A DNA stretch of 64,000 bases from Takakia lepidozioides (GCA_030704615.1 CM060731.1:75184756-75248755); one strand, 5' to 3'. Positions 12,010 through 24,483 are shown, counted from the stretch's first letter. Notes: generated by a model from the letters alone, not told the origin. Numbers and translations are program-made.

Positions 12010-12150
12010 AAGCTCAATCCCTGCAAGTTCATTGTGTGTGAAGCTCAAACTTGCGATTTGAAGGATCTTGTAGCCAAGTTCATTCAACCGGAAAGGAGAA
12101 ATTCTGAAAGCTCCCAAATTTGATGTGGGCAAGCTTATGGAGGTATGACT
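12010..12150 (+). pseudogene. ribosomal protein eS1 (RPS3a) fragment 1
   Basis: Translation gives AQTCDLKDLVAKFI, then, after a frame change, a phrase matching KAPKFDVGKLMEV. These are characteristic of the C-terminal half of the cytosolic small-subunit ribosomal protein eS1 (RPS3a), where they are separated by a longer stretch, so the middle is deleted here. It is a captured or retrocopied host fragment inside the CACTA left arm, and no product is expected. The assignment is from memory of the conserved eS1 C-terminus. Confidence 0.65.
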
Positions 12151-12229
12151 TAGCTTCCCTCCTCTAATGTAAGTGTTGGATAAGTTTCATTTAGTGTCGA
12201 CCTTCACTGCATATATTGGCTCTTTTCTT

Positions 12230-12445
12230 GGCTGGTTCGCATTGGAAACTCTATCCCCGTAAGTGGCTTGTGCGTGATGCTCAAACTTGTGATTTGAAGG
12301 ATCTTATACCCCAGTTCATTGCAGAGGTCATTGGAAAAGACATTGAGAAGGCAACAGCCGTCATCTATAATCTACAGATCCCCTTCAATTTGATGTGGGA
12401 AAGTCGGCTGGCTGGAGGTCTAGTCTCACTTTCACTCATCTAATG
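12230..12445 (+). pseudogene. ribosomal protein eS1 (RPS3a) fragment 2
   Basis: This is a second, different copy of the same host segment. AQTCDLKDLIPQFI is followed by EVIGKDIEKATAVIYNLQ, which is the part missing from fragment 1. It then runs into unrelated sequence and a stop. Both fragments start with a similar SHWKL phrase, so they may come from one duplication event. Fragment 2 keeps the region around the IEKAT helix of eS1. Confidence 0.7.
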
Positions 12446-12771
12446 TCAGTGTTGTATCCATTGCAATGTGGAGATGTTTGAAACAACATTGGAGCATTTC
12501 CAGAGGATGGTCTGGATGGCCTTTCATGGCGTGTGCCGAATCCATGGCAAGAAAACATTGTAGGCAAAACCCATGGCAATGGTACCAGCACGGGTTGGTC
12601 CAAAGCCAATTGCAACAACAAATGAATAAAGGGTGCTGAAAGGAAAGCACTCCATAATTGATCATAAAATCCAGTGTCCAAGCATGATATCTTAATGGGA
12701 ATGCGAAGGGAGTGTTACCACCTTAAACTATCATGCATGGTCTATAACTGGAGTGCACAAATCGCGCATAT
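12446..12771. other. 3' flank of TNP2 gene
   Basis: No gene recognised. The sequence lies directly downstream of the TNP2 stop codon and probably holds its 3' untranslated region. Confidence 0.4.
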
Positions 12772-15700
12772 CTAATCTTCATCATCCTCATCTATGTCTG
12801 GCTCACTACATGTATCACTGTCTTCATCACAGACTTCATCTTCTCCAAGGGTTGGCTGAACATCATCACCACGTATACGGGGTGCTCGGAGGTACAAGGA
12901 GGCCACCTGCTCTGGAGTAACCGGTACCGCTCGGCTGCATGTTGGGCCATTAGTAACCACAGTCTCCTCTAGTCTTTGTGGGGCTAACAATCCTTCCACT
13001 TCCGCCACATCATCATTATCAATTGATATGTTGCAGACCACTCTACGTGCTCGGGGGCTCTTCTCCGGGACGACTTTCCACCCCGGCTCCTTCACACAAT
13101 CAGAAAAAAACACTTGATCAACCTGGCCAGGAAACACAAAAGGTTGCTCAGAAGGTGGAAGCATACGGTTAAAATTGACAAGTGTGAAGCCAGCATCATC
13201 CTGCTTCATTGACATAGGTTGACGACCCACGCGACTCGCCCGTATCCACAAACACAAAAACATTATAGGCTGTGTTTGGCCATAGTCAATTTGCAAAATC
13301 TCCCTTATAAGACCCACATATCTTGTAGGTTCCTCCATGTCATTGCCTGAATTGTTGGTAATGGGCTGGTGCTGGAAAACAGATGAGACTCCACAATCAA
13401 AAGACACCATACTTGTTGTGTTCATGTCGGGGGATGTAACCCTGTAATGGTTACCATACGCTATCATACTCTTGAATGACAGGGCAGTAAATGATGGAGG
13501 CCTTGAAAGATCCAGTAATTCCTCACGTGTTGTAGGATCAAGCCCATCTGATTGAATTGAGAGATGATCCCGTACACCTTGAGGGAGCCAAACAGCAAAT
13601 GGAGGACAAGGATGCAAATCAGGAGGGTACTGAATTGCCGTGGGATTGCTCATGCCTTCCAGCCCTTGCTCCTCACGAACAAGCGTCGTCTGGCTTCTAT
13701 CCGTGTGGACTCTGCTTCATATATCCTGTCACAATCCGAGGGTCAGCCAGGAGATTGACAGAGGTGGCGTGGGAGATTTGAAAAGACGCCATATGCCAAC
13801 TAATGATAAATGACTAAAACTTGGAAATCTGAATGTCAATGAAGTAGATTTCTTACCCCAACATGATTGATAGACGAGGATGGTTCTGAATGATGTACTC
13901 ATGTACAATATCACACAGGTCATTCAATTTTCGGGCTTTAGAACTTCCTTCCACAACTTCACGTTCCACAGATTCTGCCTCATCTGCATCCCACACCCTT
14001 CGTACACTCCCATCAAATCCTGCCATATACTCTGTGCAAAAACCCAATGCTTCTTCAAATTGGTATCCTTCTGCCATGCTCCCCTCGGGCCTTGCCATGT
14101 TTCTTACGTAGCCCTTCATATCTTTCATTGCCCGCTCCATGGGGTACATCCAACGAGATGCTACGGGCCCGCATAAGTACAACTCATCCACTAGGTGAAC
14201 AACCAGATGTGTCATCACAACAAAAAATGATGGTGGGAACTCCTTCTCTATAAGACACAGAGTGAGAACTGCTTCAGTTCTCAATTCCTCATACTCTACA
14301 AGATTCACCACTTTTGCACACAACTTCTTAAATACACGACATACTCGCAAAATGGCCCTTCGAGGACCACTTGGCATGAGCCCACGGATAGCAAGCGGTA
14401 TAATTTGCTGCATGAGCACATGATAGTCATGTGATTTCATGCCTGACAACTTCTTCTTCACCACATGCTTTTTGAAAGCTGATGCGTAGCCTGTTGGCAC
14501 TTTCAAGTTCTGCACAATCTCCAGGAAGACTTGTAACTCAACCTCAGTGAGGACATAAGGGGCAGGAGGCATAATTAACGTATCTGCTCTATCAGGATCA
14601 CGTTGTAGCCACAATTCCGGGCGCATCCCAAGTAGCTCCAAATCACGGCGAACTTTCAATGTGTCTTTCTCACCAAAGATAGTTTTAATAATATTTTCAG
14701 CCAAGTTCTTCTCGCAATGCATTGCGTCAAACGTGTGGCGGATGAGGAGACCCTACAAAATGAACACATAAGCAATTGAGCATTTACTCATCACAATTTA
14801 AACAGAAAACGCAAAAATGTACACAGCCAATTTAAAGGCCATGAAGGAATTACCTCCCAATAAGGTAAGACATATAAAATTGACAATCGCTTAACTCCAT
14901 GAGTTTTTGCTGGGTCTGTCCTGCTATCTGGCGTCCCTCCGTTTTCCACCCATGCAGTGCGAGCTGTTGCAAGGTCCTTGATTTGTGTTCCAGTCTGCGT
15001 TTTTGGAGGAGTTCCATGCTCAGTAGCGCCATTGAACATTCTTGACCTTCTATATGGATGATTGCGGGCCAAAAATCTTCGGTGGCCTAGGAAAACAATT
15101 TTTCCACATGTGTGAAATCACCCCGGGTCCACAAGCTGGACAACCAGCATAACCTTTCGTCACTTGACCTGAGAGCAAGCCATATGCAGGGTAGTCATGG
15201 ATTGACCACATCAACACTGCCCTCAGTGTGAATTCGCGTTGATCACGAGGACGGGAAACATCATGAGCTGCAATCCCTCTCCATAGTTCCAATAGCTCTT
15301 CCACTAGGGGCATCAGGTAACAGACTCCTTACCAGGAATCAGTAGCGCTAACATGACAAAGAACTTTTTGGTCATTAACCACGGAGGCAGATTGTAATTG
15401 ACCAAGAGAACGGGCCATGTGCTCCAACTTGTGGATTGAGCTCCGTAGGGATTTACACCGTCTAAGGCCAATCCAAATCGCAGAGATCGTGGCTCTGCAG
15501 CATGAGGTTAGCGATCGATTTACATCGGTACATACGTTTCAACCTTGGAATGACAGGGAAGTGTCGCAATACTTTCTTGGGCACACTTCCACGACCTGGA
15601 ATGTAACGGGAACTGAGGCATACTGGGCAAATGTCTACATTCTCATACTCCCCACGGAAGAGTACACAACCACGCTCACAGGCATGAATCATCATGTATT

Positions 15701-16180
15701 GCAATCCCATCTTGGCAATCATGGTTTTTGCTTCATAGTGAGTTTTCGGCAATGAATTCTCTTAAGGCAAAAAACTCTTACGCAACAATCCCAGAAGCTC
15801 ATCCACAAATGCATTGGTGCACTTGTGGGTTCAAAAAGTGGACATTGCGACGCTCGGAAGAGTTTATTATACTCGGGATCAACGTGCAGGTGAGCATTCT
15901 CATCAAATTCATTGTCTCCCGAATCGTCGAGATCATCGTCATGATCGGAAAATGTGTGATCGGTTCCACCATGAATGGGGTCCTCTCTGTTTGCATCTGC
16001 AAAGAGAAACGCTTCCTGCAATGCACGCTGCATTTCTACCTCCAATCCACCACTCTCATGTGCGTTCTCTGTGACATTGGGCTCCCGCTGTGCCGCAGGG
16101 CCTTCGTCTTCATCATCTGAATATTCACATCCCTGCATCCCAATAGTCATCTTGTAAGTGGACCAACAACGATGTGACAC
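12772..16180 (-). pseudogene. CACTA TNP2-type transposase
   Basis: This is the catalytic transposase of CACTA (En/Spm) elements, which cuts at the terminal repeats. Reading on the minus strand from an acidic N-terminus (16180-15719), there is a zinc-like CERGCVLF...CPVCLSS region (15.7 kb), then ALDGVNPYG with the first acidic catalytic-type motif (near 15450), YNLPPWL and LLIPGK, then DYPAYGLLSG and YAGCPACG (near 15150), then a DUF4218-type domain (14722-13853, with HCEKNLAENI, LVDELYLCGPV and YPMERAMKDMKGY), then a DUF4216-like region (13653-12772) and an acidic tail. At least two frame changes (near 15315 and 15720) are seen. They may be introns or lesions. The start lies only about 30 bp from a gypsy insertion, which removes its promoter region to 13 kb away. 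Confidence 0.85.
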
Positions 16181-16206
16181 TTGTTCATATTATGACATAG
16201 GAGGCA

Positions 16207-16211
16207 CGGTG
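16207..16211. repeat. target-site duplication CGGTG, left
   Basis: CGGTG directly precedes the LTR start TGTCGCGCGG and is repeated directly after the other LTR at 29364-29368. Five bp is the usual gypsy duplication length, so the element limits are secure. Confidence 0.9.
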
Positions 16212-17212
16212 TGTCGCGCGGCTTTTACTCACCCATCCCTTCGCTATCCGAGGCGGAAACTCCAAGATAGAAGAGTTGGAAATCTCTAAGCACTCAGCCC
16301 GCTCAGAACAATCAGTCATGACCTAGAGCTAGTGTATCATGGGGGTGTTTCCTATTTGTTTTCCTTCCCGCATTCATGTTAGCTAGTTATCTTACTGTTG
16401 GTAATTAAGTATGAGTTTGCTTCAGTAATCTATTGGTTTCCATCAACTCATCCATTCATTCCACAGCTTCACTCAGATCTCTCTACACAGTGTGAGTATG
16501 AAGTGTGTATCAGATTAATATCTATCAAGTATCAGGCTGAAGCCATGGAGTCTCTAATCTGCTCTACATTACAATTCTACTACCTGCATTCATTAAGCAT
16601 CAACAAATCCTCCACCTACTCCGTGCTCTCCCTCTTTCTGCTCAGAGATACGCTCTCTGCCTCCTTTTTCCCAGTGATGTCCGAAGTTCCCCCAAGAAGT
16701 GATCCTCCCACTCCTTCCAGCAGTGATTCCCCCCCAAGAAGTGATCCAAGAATTGATCCTTTTCTAGTCCTTGCTCCTAGCTTTATCTTCCTACCCGTTG
16801 TTCTAACCGTTTCCCTCGCTAACCGTCGTCCGTGAACTAACATGTTCCATTTGCAGGTGTTGTTCCCCACAGTCGTTCCCTGTCCTGTTATCCGTTCCCT
16901 ATGGTGGTGACAGCTGTGTCAAGCTGTGACCGGCAGTGTGGCTGTGTCGGCTGTGACGGGCTGTGTTGGCTGTGATGGGCTGTGTCGGGCTGTGACGAGC
17001 TGTGTTGACTGTGTCCGGCTGTGTCGGCTGTGTCGGACTGTGACGGGCTGTGTTGACTGTGATGGGCTGTGTTGGCTGTGACGGGCTGTGTAACCCCCCC
17101 TAAAGTGCGCTGTTGTCACCCCTAAGGCTCCTGTTGGTCTCAGTCTGTGCAAAAATTAAGGGTACCCCACAGATCCCGTATAAGTGTCTAAGTCCCAAAC
17201 AGTCCTCTAACA
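16212..17212 (-). repeat. 3' LTR of the 13-kb gypsy element
   Basis: It begins TGTCGCGCGG and ends TCTAACA on the plus strand, the TG...CA limits of an LTR, and is the longer of the two LTRs (1001 bp). It contains the GGCTGTG minisatellite at 16910-17095. An ORF-like stretch 16398-16835 is repeated in all three LTR copies and is LTR sequence, not a gene. Confidence 0.9.
16910..17095. repeat. GGCTGTG minisatellite in 3' LTR
   Basis: Tandem units built from GGCTGTG(T/A)(C/T)GG, with variants. A related but longer 30-bp unit forms the array at 21525-21790 inside pol. Confidence 0.75.
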
Positions 17213-17232
17213 TTACCCCTTCCCCTCTCAAA
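17213..17232 (-). other. polypurine tract
   Basis: On the minus strand the bases next to the 3' LTR read TTTGAGAGGGGAAGGGGTAA, a purine run expected to prime plus-strand DNA synthesis. Confidence 0.85.
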
Positions 17233-17412
17233 AAGCCGTGTCCTCACGGTTTACTGATTGGGATTAGCAAACCTTTGTGAGCGAGCACCTTTCTGACGTT
17301 GAGAGTTTCGTGGCGGACTGTGTGTACGAGCCCGAGGTCTGTCACTAGTTGACGGAGATGATTGAACACTACCTGGATATGTAAGGCCCTCTGGAGGCTG
17401 ATATCGAGGTAA

Positions 17413-20400
17413 TCATTCAGGCATAGGAGACCCCCGTCGCTTCTTATCTGCCATCTGAATTGCATAGTCTTCTCCCATGTCAAAAGAGTCCGCTGAAGAA
17501 ACAGTTGTATCAGAATCCTCATCGCCTCTCAGGTGTTTTAACTGCCGAACTTTTTGTGGAATCCTCTGGGGCATACAATGTTGTCCTACCATGTCTGGAA
17601 GTTTAAACTTTAAAACTTGATGTAAACGCTGAATGGCAAAATTGGTGAAGACCGTGAGCTCCTTGTCTGTCCATGTGAGTGGGGTACCAATGACCTGTGA
17701 ATTGTGCAAGTATTTCCATGCCTCATGTCCTTTAGAGAAAATATCGTCAGGGCCGAATTTCTGTGTTGACAAATTGTTCCAGGCCGCATGAAACCATGAA
17801 CGAATTTGAGAATCCTTTTGTATCATAACTTTTGCCTCATATAGGTACATATGAGGTGACACTGAAGGTAAGACCCAATGATTCCCACTGGAATAACTCA
17901 GAAAGCGCGATTGCATCTTGTGCTGCTCAATGTGATAACGTACCAGAAAACAAGCAGAGTAGTATAGCCCGCATCCCATGACAATACTTGCTACCTCCTT
18001 GGTCTTGGTATAAATGAATCCATGTACAACTTGGAAGGCAATTAATTCCTTCAACATGGTACCTGCCTCATGCCAGTACTGTGCAAAGTGATGATCCTCA
18101 ATTGGTCGATTGTTCGGAAGAACTTTAGTCCTAGTTGCCACTGGCAGCCAAATGCGCATGATTTGATAGTAATGTGCCAATGACTGCGGAGGACTAAATT
18201 CTTTCCAAGCCAAATCTAACATAATGGGAATTTGGTTGAAGGGCATAATCATAGTCCTACTGTACTCCCTTGCAACTGGAGTTTTAGGTGGGTTAAAAGC
18301 AGCATTGCCCCATACCTCAGGCTGTGGTGGCTGTGGTGTGGCTGTAGTAACAACAGGGTCAGCTACTGGCACAGTGACTTGTTGTGGTGTTGGTGGCACT
18401 GGCTCTTGTACCATTGGCATCTCCTGCACCTCCTGTGAAGAAGACTGAAAAGCCAAAGTTCTGGCTTGTAAATAAGAAGCCATTAGCTGTTCCTCTGGTA
18501 TATAGACTCTTTTGTCGATATTTGAAGTGAGGTCCTCCACTTGAGTCTGCAGGCCGTCTACATCCTCCTGTAACTCCGCTATCCTACTATAGACATTGTC
18601 TATAGTAGTTGTGGCAATGTTCTGCACTTGCAGTCTGAGCTCATTCATCTCACTTTGGTGAGCTTTCGTGGTGCTTTGCCCTCCACTGGCCCTTGTGCTA
18701 ACCAGACCTGCATAAGGTGGTTATCCACCAAGTTGCTTGTGGTTCCTCTGAGAGTATGCTCCTCTCTGAGTTTGTACACATCTAATTGCTGTTGTAAAGC
18801 CTCCATGCGCTTCGCATGAGGTTCAACCAAATTCGCATAGGCAGCAAGCAGATTATTGGCTTCCTTCCAAAGCCTTGTTAGTGACCGAGATTTCATTTCT
18901 ATTGGCCATGACCGTTTGTTGCAACTCCAGGATGTGCCTCTCTTGGTCAGCTTCAACCTGCCTGTATTGCTTGAAAGTATCCTCATTGCGACAGATTGTA
19001 TTCTTCATATCGACAATGAGTTTCATTTGCTCAACATTCTCTTCCTCTGCCTTCGTACATTTTTCCGCTTGACTGTTTATTTCTTTTGTAGATTGGTCAA
19101 GCATAGTTGTGAGTGTAGCACATTGGATGGCCATCCTGTCATGCATTGTCTGCAACTCCATATGTAGTACATTCACTTCTTGCAACTTGCTTTCATGCTT
19201 CACCTGCACTTGGTATAGCTGTTGCTTATGTGCTTCGTGCAAGTGGTCTTCTGCGAGGCCTGCCTCAATCAATTGTTCCTTGGCCAATTGCAAAGCCACT
19301 TCTGTACTCTCCAAGTCTTGCTGCATTTTGAGAGTGACCTCTTCATCGACCTTGTTTGCACACTCTGTGGCAAGTCGAGCCTCAAACTCTTTCCTGAGTT
19401 CCTCCCTCAAAGCTGCCAATTGAGTAGTGGGAACATGGGATTTGACATAAGTACCCAACAAATTCAGTGTCCTGCTTATGGAACTCATAAGCATAGCTTG
19501 TTGAGGGTCATCTTGGTGAGCTTGCTGCTGTTTTCCCTGATCCTCAACAGTGTGATGCCTTACGAACCATTCAGGCCATTGCCCCACCAGATTTTCTTCC
19601 TGAACCACTTCATCCGTCACTGGTGCTGCAGTGTCTTGGCATTCTACCTGTGGTACCTCCGTCACAGGTGTGTGTATTATATGCGCCGCAGGGTTTCCCT
19701 TGGACAACCGCTGCACCTCCGGAATCACTATGTCCTTGACCATACCATAATATTCATAGAGAAGGTCCCCCTTCTCAATTTCTGCCACCACCTGTTCTGT
19801 AGTGGGAATATCTAACCCTTCTTTTTCTAAATCAATTATTTCTGGTTGAACTGCATGGACAACTTGTGGTAACCTTGTGACAAGCCGATCCTCTGGCTGT
19901 GATGGCTGTGATACTGAAGTAACTTCCTCTTCCCTCTTTGAAGGTCCTGCTTCCAGTAATAGCAGTTCTTTGTGCTGCTGTGCCCCTTCCTGCACAAAAA
20001 CTTGGGAAACATTATCATGCGGATTCCGTGAAGCCAATGGATTTGCCACTACAGTCTTTCCCCGCCTCTGTCTCTTATTTTTGGGTTGCCATGCCAGTCC
20101 ACCCTCACTGTGTGAAGAGCCTTGCTCTTCCATTGCAGTGGTTTCTGGCTCAAACACTCCATCTCCTTTCTTTCTCGTGCATCAAGTATGCCAGAATCAA
20201 GAATTATTTGAGCAATGATTGGGCCAGACACTATGATAGGAGACTTTGCGGCAATACCCTGTAATCTTTTCATCTCCTCTACCAGTGCGTTGTACATTAT
20301 GTCCGCCCATTCTACCTCTTCTCCTCTCAGGGCTTTGAGTATTTCTTCTGTGAAGGATCTGCTCAAATACTGTTGGTTCTGTTTCATGGCAAACAGAACG

Positions 20401-21305
20401 TTCAATACCTAGCCTACCTCCTTTAGCCCTGGGTACATGGCCTTGGTACTAGCATAACCTTGAGTTTTAAAGAAACTCCCTTCTTGGAATAAGTCCCCTA
20501 TTTGCAGTCTTGCCCTGTGCTCCTCTACATGCACTTGACCTGCTGGCAATCGAAACAATTGCTGTAGGTATAGGGGAGTAATTACTAATTCAACTCCCTT
20601 CACCGTTGTTGCTCCCGTCCTTGGCTCAAAGTTCTGCAAGAATTGTAACATGTACTGTCTATGGTGCAATGTCCAATCTTTGCTTTGCAATCCTTGCAAT
20701 CTCAGCTCCTTCAGTAACTGTATCGCCTGTGGAGTAGCAATCGTTTGTTTCTGCAGGATTGTGGTGCTCTTCACCCTGATTTCCTCCATTCCTCTCACTC
20801 TCTTCAGTCTAGACCCACAGAAATGTTTTGGCTGTAACAATTGAAGAAATGCCTGTAGTGCACAAAGCATAAACGTATGGTTGCCACAAAAAGCTATGGG
20901 TAATTTCTTGTAAGCCTGCGGGGCTTGCAAGCATCGATCAAGAGAAAAGATCCGTTCTGTTCTTTCGTCCCTATGCCACTGCATAAGTAATATTGCGAGT
21001 GTATAGTCTGTTAGTTCCTCCATAGCTTCAAAGCTATCGCATTGATGGTTTGTCCCGTCGAGACGCCCGTTACTTAGAACGACGTCGACTCTTGCGCTTA
21101 ATTTCCCTCCAATTTCTTGATCCCTTCTCTGGCTTTCGATTGGCTGTAACCGCTGTGACTGGATTTTAGATTTAATTTTCTTTAGTGGACTTTCCCTGCT
21201 GGACTGTCCACTAGGATAACACATGTGACAAAAATTTCGCTTTTCTGTACTTGCCGTTTGTTCTGTTGCCCCTTTTCTGTATTCATTAATGGGCCCGCCA
21301 TTCAT
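17413..21305 (-). pseudogene. extra 3' ORF region of the gypsy element, coiled coil
   Basis: About 1,290 codons lie between integrase and the 3' LTR, on the same strand as pol, in four pieces: 21305-20409, 20405-20049 (same frame, separated by one TAG), 20157-18853, and 18860-17413 after further frame changes. The first piece (basic N-terminus, then FCGNHTFMLCALQAF and LYLQQLFRLPAGQ) is helical and of unknown family. The second large piece is a long heptad-rich coiled coil around 19.0-19.5 kb (ALREELRKEFEARL, LQLAKEQLIEAG). The last has a coiled-coil start and a Trp-rich globular end, finishing with an acidic and basic tail. Tat/Athila elements often carry an additional ORF here, but I cannot match this one to an envelope or a known protein. 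No signal peptide or clear membrane helix is seen. Confidence 0.6.
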
Positions 21306-21347
21306 CCGAATTGACGTGCTAATTAGGTATTTTGACGGCCATTCTTG

Positions 21348-23480
21348 TCATCTTTCTTGATGACATCCGTTCTTGCACTTCCTTCTCAGCTGTGTGTTGC
21401 ACCCTGACTTCCACGTGTCCCTTTCTAAACTGGCTTCCGTCCTTTCTTCCGCCGGCCATTTCACTGAAGTTATCCTGCGTCCACCTGTCACTGATTCTAT
21501 GGATTGTGTCACCCTAGTAGGCTGTGTTGAGCTGTGACAGGCTGTGTTATATTGTGGTACGTCGTGATACGCTGTGTTGCACTGTGGTAAGCTGTGATAG
21601 GCTGTGACACGCTGTGGTAGGTTGTGATAGGCTGTATTGCTCCGTGTTGGGCTGTGATATGCTGTGTCGTGCCTTGCTGGGCTGTGATAGGCTGTGTTGC
21701 ACCGTGATGGGCTGTGATAGGCTGTGTCACGCCGTGATGGGCTGTGATAGGCTGTGTCGCGCCGTGATGGGCTGTGATAGGCTGTGTCGCGCTTGTTCTG
21801 CCTGCCCTGGTCATATATGCTCGGCCTAGCGATAAGTGCTCCATACTCTGTTGGTATCACTGGTGCAGCCCGTGACTGCTTTTGCGTTTCAACATGCAAA
21901 TCATGTTGCAATGGTTTGTCATGGATACCACTGTACCCCTTCAACTTATTAGCATTGACTCTTCCCAGCATCTCTTTGTTAATGGTTTGTAACATGGCGG
22001 TGTTGTTATCATACATCTTTTGTATGACATAAGGTCCTTTCCATGGTGATTTAAGCTTAGAAGCTTTAATCTTTCATTTCTTCTGCAACCATAGAACCAA
22101 ATCTCCCGTCTTAAAAGTCTTTAACTTGCCTTCATCAAACTGTTCCTTTCTCTTCATTTGAATTCTGGTCATATTATCAGCTGCATTTGCACGTACTTCT
22201 TCCACATGGTATAATTCATGTTTTCTGACCTTAATGGAATCTTGCAATTCCATTCTCTTTCCCCATTCCGTTCTCATGGTAGGTAACATGAATTCCACTG
22301 GAAGTAAAGCTTCCATACCATAAACTAATTGGAATGGTGTACACTTAGTGGTGACTTTATATGAAGTCCTGTATGACCACAAAGCTGTCAGCAGCTTTGT
22401 ATCCCAATCCGTTCTGTTTGCATTGACTATCTTAGCCAAGATAGTACATAGTATTTTGTTGGTAGCCTCTGCCTGCCCATTACCCTGTGGGTAATATGTT
22501 GTACTCTTTCTATGCACAATCATGAACTCTTTAGTCAACAATTCAATGGTCTCATTAATGAAGTGACTTCCCTGATCACTGATAAATTCCAAGGGACAGC
22601 CAAATCGTGTAAGTATGTTCTCATACAGAAACCTTGCTGTGGACTTGGCTGTGTTGTCCCTCAAAGCTTTAGCTTCCACCCACTTCGTAGTATAATCAGT
22701 GGCTGTAATTATGTACCTGTTCTGTGTATTCTTGGCTGGTGGGTTAATTGGTCCAACAAAGTCTAGTCCCCATTTCTGAAATGGTTCCGTAGGAATTGTA
22801 GGATGCAAAGACATTTTCCCAGATCTCTGCAAAGGTCCTAGCCTCTGACATTCATCACAACTCTGACAATACTTGTGTACATCTTTGAACAAAGTAGGCC
22901 ACCAGTAACCTGCATGTAGTATTTTCCTGCTGGTAGTCTCTTCTCCAAAATGACCTCCAGCCACTTCTTTATGAACTTCCTCCAAAACATTATTAACTTC
23001 ATGGTGGTATAAGCATCGCTTCAGCACTCCATCTGGTCCTAGCTTATACATTCTGCTCCCTACCATAGTGTAAGGTAGAGCCTTGATAACAATTCTCTTT
23101 CTCTGCTCCTTTCCATAACTTGGTGGGCACTGACCATGAGCAAGGTAGTATCTGATTGGCCACTGCCAATCTAACCAGTCATCTGCACTTCCCTGCACCT
23201 CCACTGTAAATAGACTCACATCTGGTAATTGATCATCTACTCCCGTGGCTGGTTCTCCTGTTGATAACCTTGACAAGTGATCCGCCACAAGATGCAGTCT
23301 CCCAGGCTTGTAAACAACCTCGAATTCAAACTCGTGCAAGATTATTAACCATCTTGCTATTCTTCCGCTTATCAGAGGTTTGTTTACCAGGTATATCAGA
23401 GCCTGGTGATCCACATAGAACATAAACTTCTTGCCCAGCAGGTAATGCCTGAATTTCTTCACTGCATAGATCATTGCCAA
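21348..23480 (-). pseudogene. gypsy RNase H end and integrase
   Basis: The 23480 end starts in RNase H (AMIYAVKKFRHYLLGKKF, VDHQALIYL, VADHLSRLS). Integrase follows, with an H2C2 zinc region (GGHFGEETT..., CQSCDECQRLG), then the DDE core: WGLDFVGP (D), FISDQGSHF (D) and GQAEATNK (E). The C-terminal part has GDLVLWL, then a TGA stop at 22072-22074 at a position that is sense in the fragment at 2283. Beyond it, SPWKGPYVI and GYSGIHDKPLQH are followed by a tandem 10-residue repeat of the AYHSPSRRDT type. Its role would be integration of the cDNA. Catalytic residues look intact, but the stop cuts the C-terminus. Confidence 0.85.
21525..21795. repeat. 30-bp minisatellite in the integrase tail
   Basis: A unit of about 30 bp built on GGCTGTGATAGGCTGTG(T)CGCG is repeated about nine times, more regular toward 21790. 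On the minus strand it encodes the decapeptide repeat containing TAYHSPS. It shares its GGCTGTG core with the LTR array. Confidence 0.8.
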
Positions 23481-24483
23481 TGCTTCTCTTCCGTTGTGCT
23501 ATAATTTCTTTCGGCATTGTTCATCAATCGGCTAGCATAGTACACAGGTGAATCTATCCTTCCTGTTACATTTTGGGCTAACACTGCTCCTAGTGCTTCT
23601 CCAGAAGCATCACAGTGAACATGAAATATTTCCTGCCAGTGAGGACTAATCAGCACAGGTGTAGTTGTTACTGACAATGTAAGTTCCTCAAAAGCCTGTT
23701 GACATTCAGGTGTCCATGCTGCATCTTTCTTCAGAAGTTTGCTCAATGGTGTTGCTATCTGTGCATCCCGTCTGACAAATCTTCTGTAATAGCTTGTTTG
23801 TCCAAGGAATCTCCTTAGACTCTTAACATTCACTGGTGGTGGAGAGGCTTTAATGGCCTCTGTCTTCTTGGGATCCACAAGAAGTCCCTCTTACACACAA
23901 TGTGTCCCAGAAGCACCCCTGAGTTCACACAGAAAGTACACTTCTCTGGATTCAGGCCCAGACCTCTCATCCTGCATCTGGCCAGACATAACTCCAATTT
24001 ATGCAAGTGCTCATTCTTAGAGCTGTACACACTGAAATCATCCAAGAATACCTGCATGAAATCATCCAGATACTCATGAAAAGATTCACTTATCACTCTC
24101 TGAAAGGTTGCTGGTGCATTACAAAGTCCAAAGGGCATGACTTTGTATGCATAAGCACCCCAGTCTGTGATGAAAGCTGTCTTTCCTTGGTCTTCTTCTG
24201 CCACTTGCACTTGATTATAACCACTGAAGCCATCCATGAATGAGTACATCTCTTGGCCTGCCACAATGTCTAATACTGCTTCTGTGAATGGCAAAGGGAA
24301 AAGATCTTTCTTCGTACAAGCATTCAGCTTCTTGTAGTTCACACAAACTCTTAGTTTACCATTCTTCTTGGGAACTATCACAATGGGTGACAACCAAGTT
24401 GTATACTCTATTGGGTATATAAACTTAGCCTCAGCCAACTTCTTGATCTCTTCTCCAACCTTCTGTGCATAGTTGGGATTCAT
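23471..24483 (-). pseudogene. gypsy reverse transcriptase and RNase H
   Basis: The RT domain is 24483-23830. Key blocks are LSPIVIVPKKNGKLRVC, FMDGFSGYNQ, MPFGLCNAPATFQR and the active site VFLDDFSVYS (LDD in place of the more common MDD or IDD). RNase H follows after a frame change near 23850, with SLRRFLGQTSYYRRF and FHVHCDASGEALGAVL (first catalytic Asp), and reads on into the integrase ORF after a second frame change near 23475. It copies the element RNA into DNA. The sequence style is that of the Tat/Athila branch. The frame changes make this copy defective unless suppressed. Confidence 0.87.

Noticed and set aside
16398-16835. ORF of 145 codons, also at 9584-10060 and 28798-29058
   Set aside because: It lies entirely within the LTR in all copies. 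No domain is seen.
18224-18448. Gly/Cys-rich plus-strand ORF
   Set aside because: It is antisense to the Pro/Thr/Val-rich part of the gypsy 3' ORF.
21614-21829. Cys-rich plus-strand ORF
   Set aside because: It is the antisense reading of the 30-bp minisatellite within pol.
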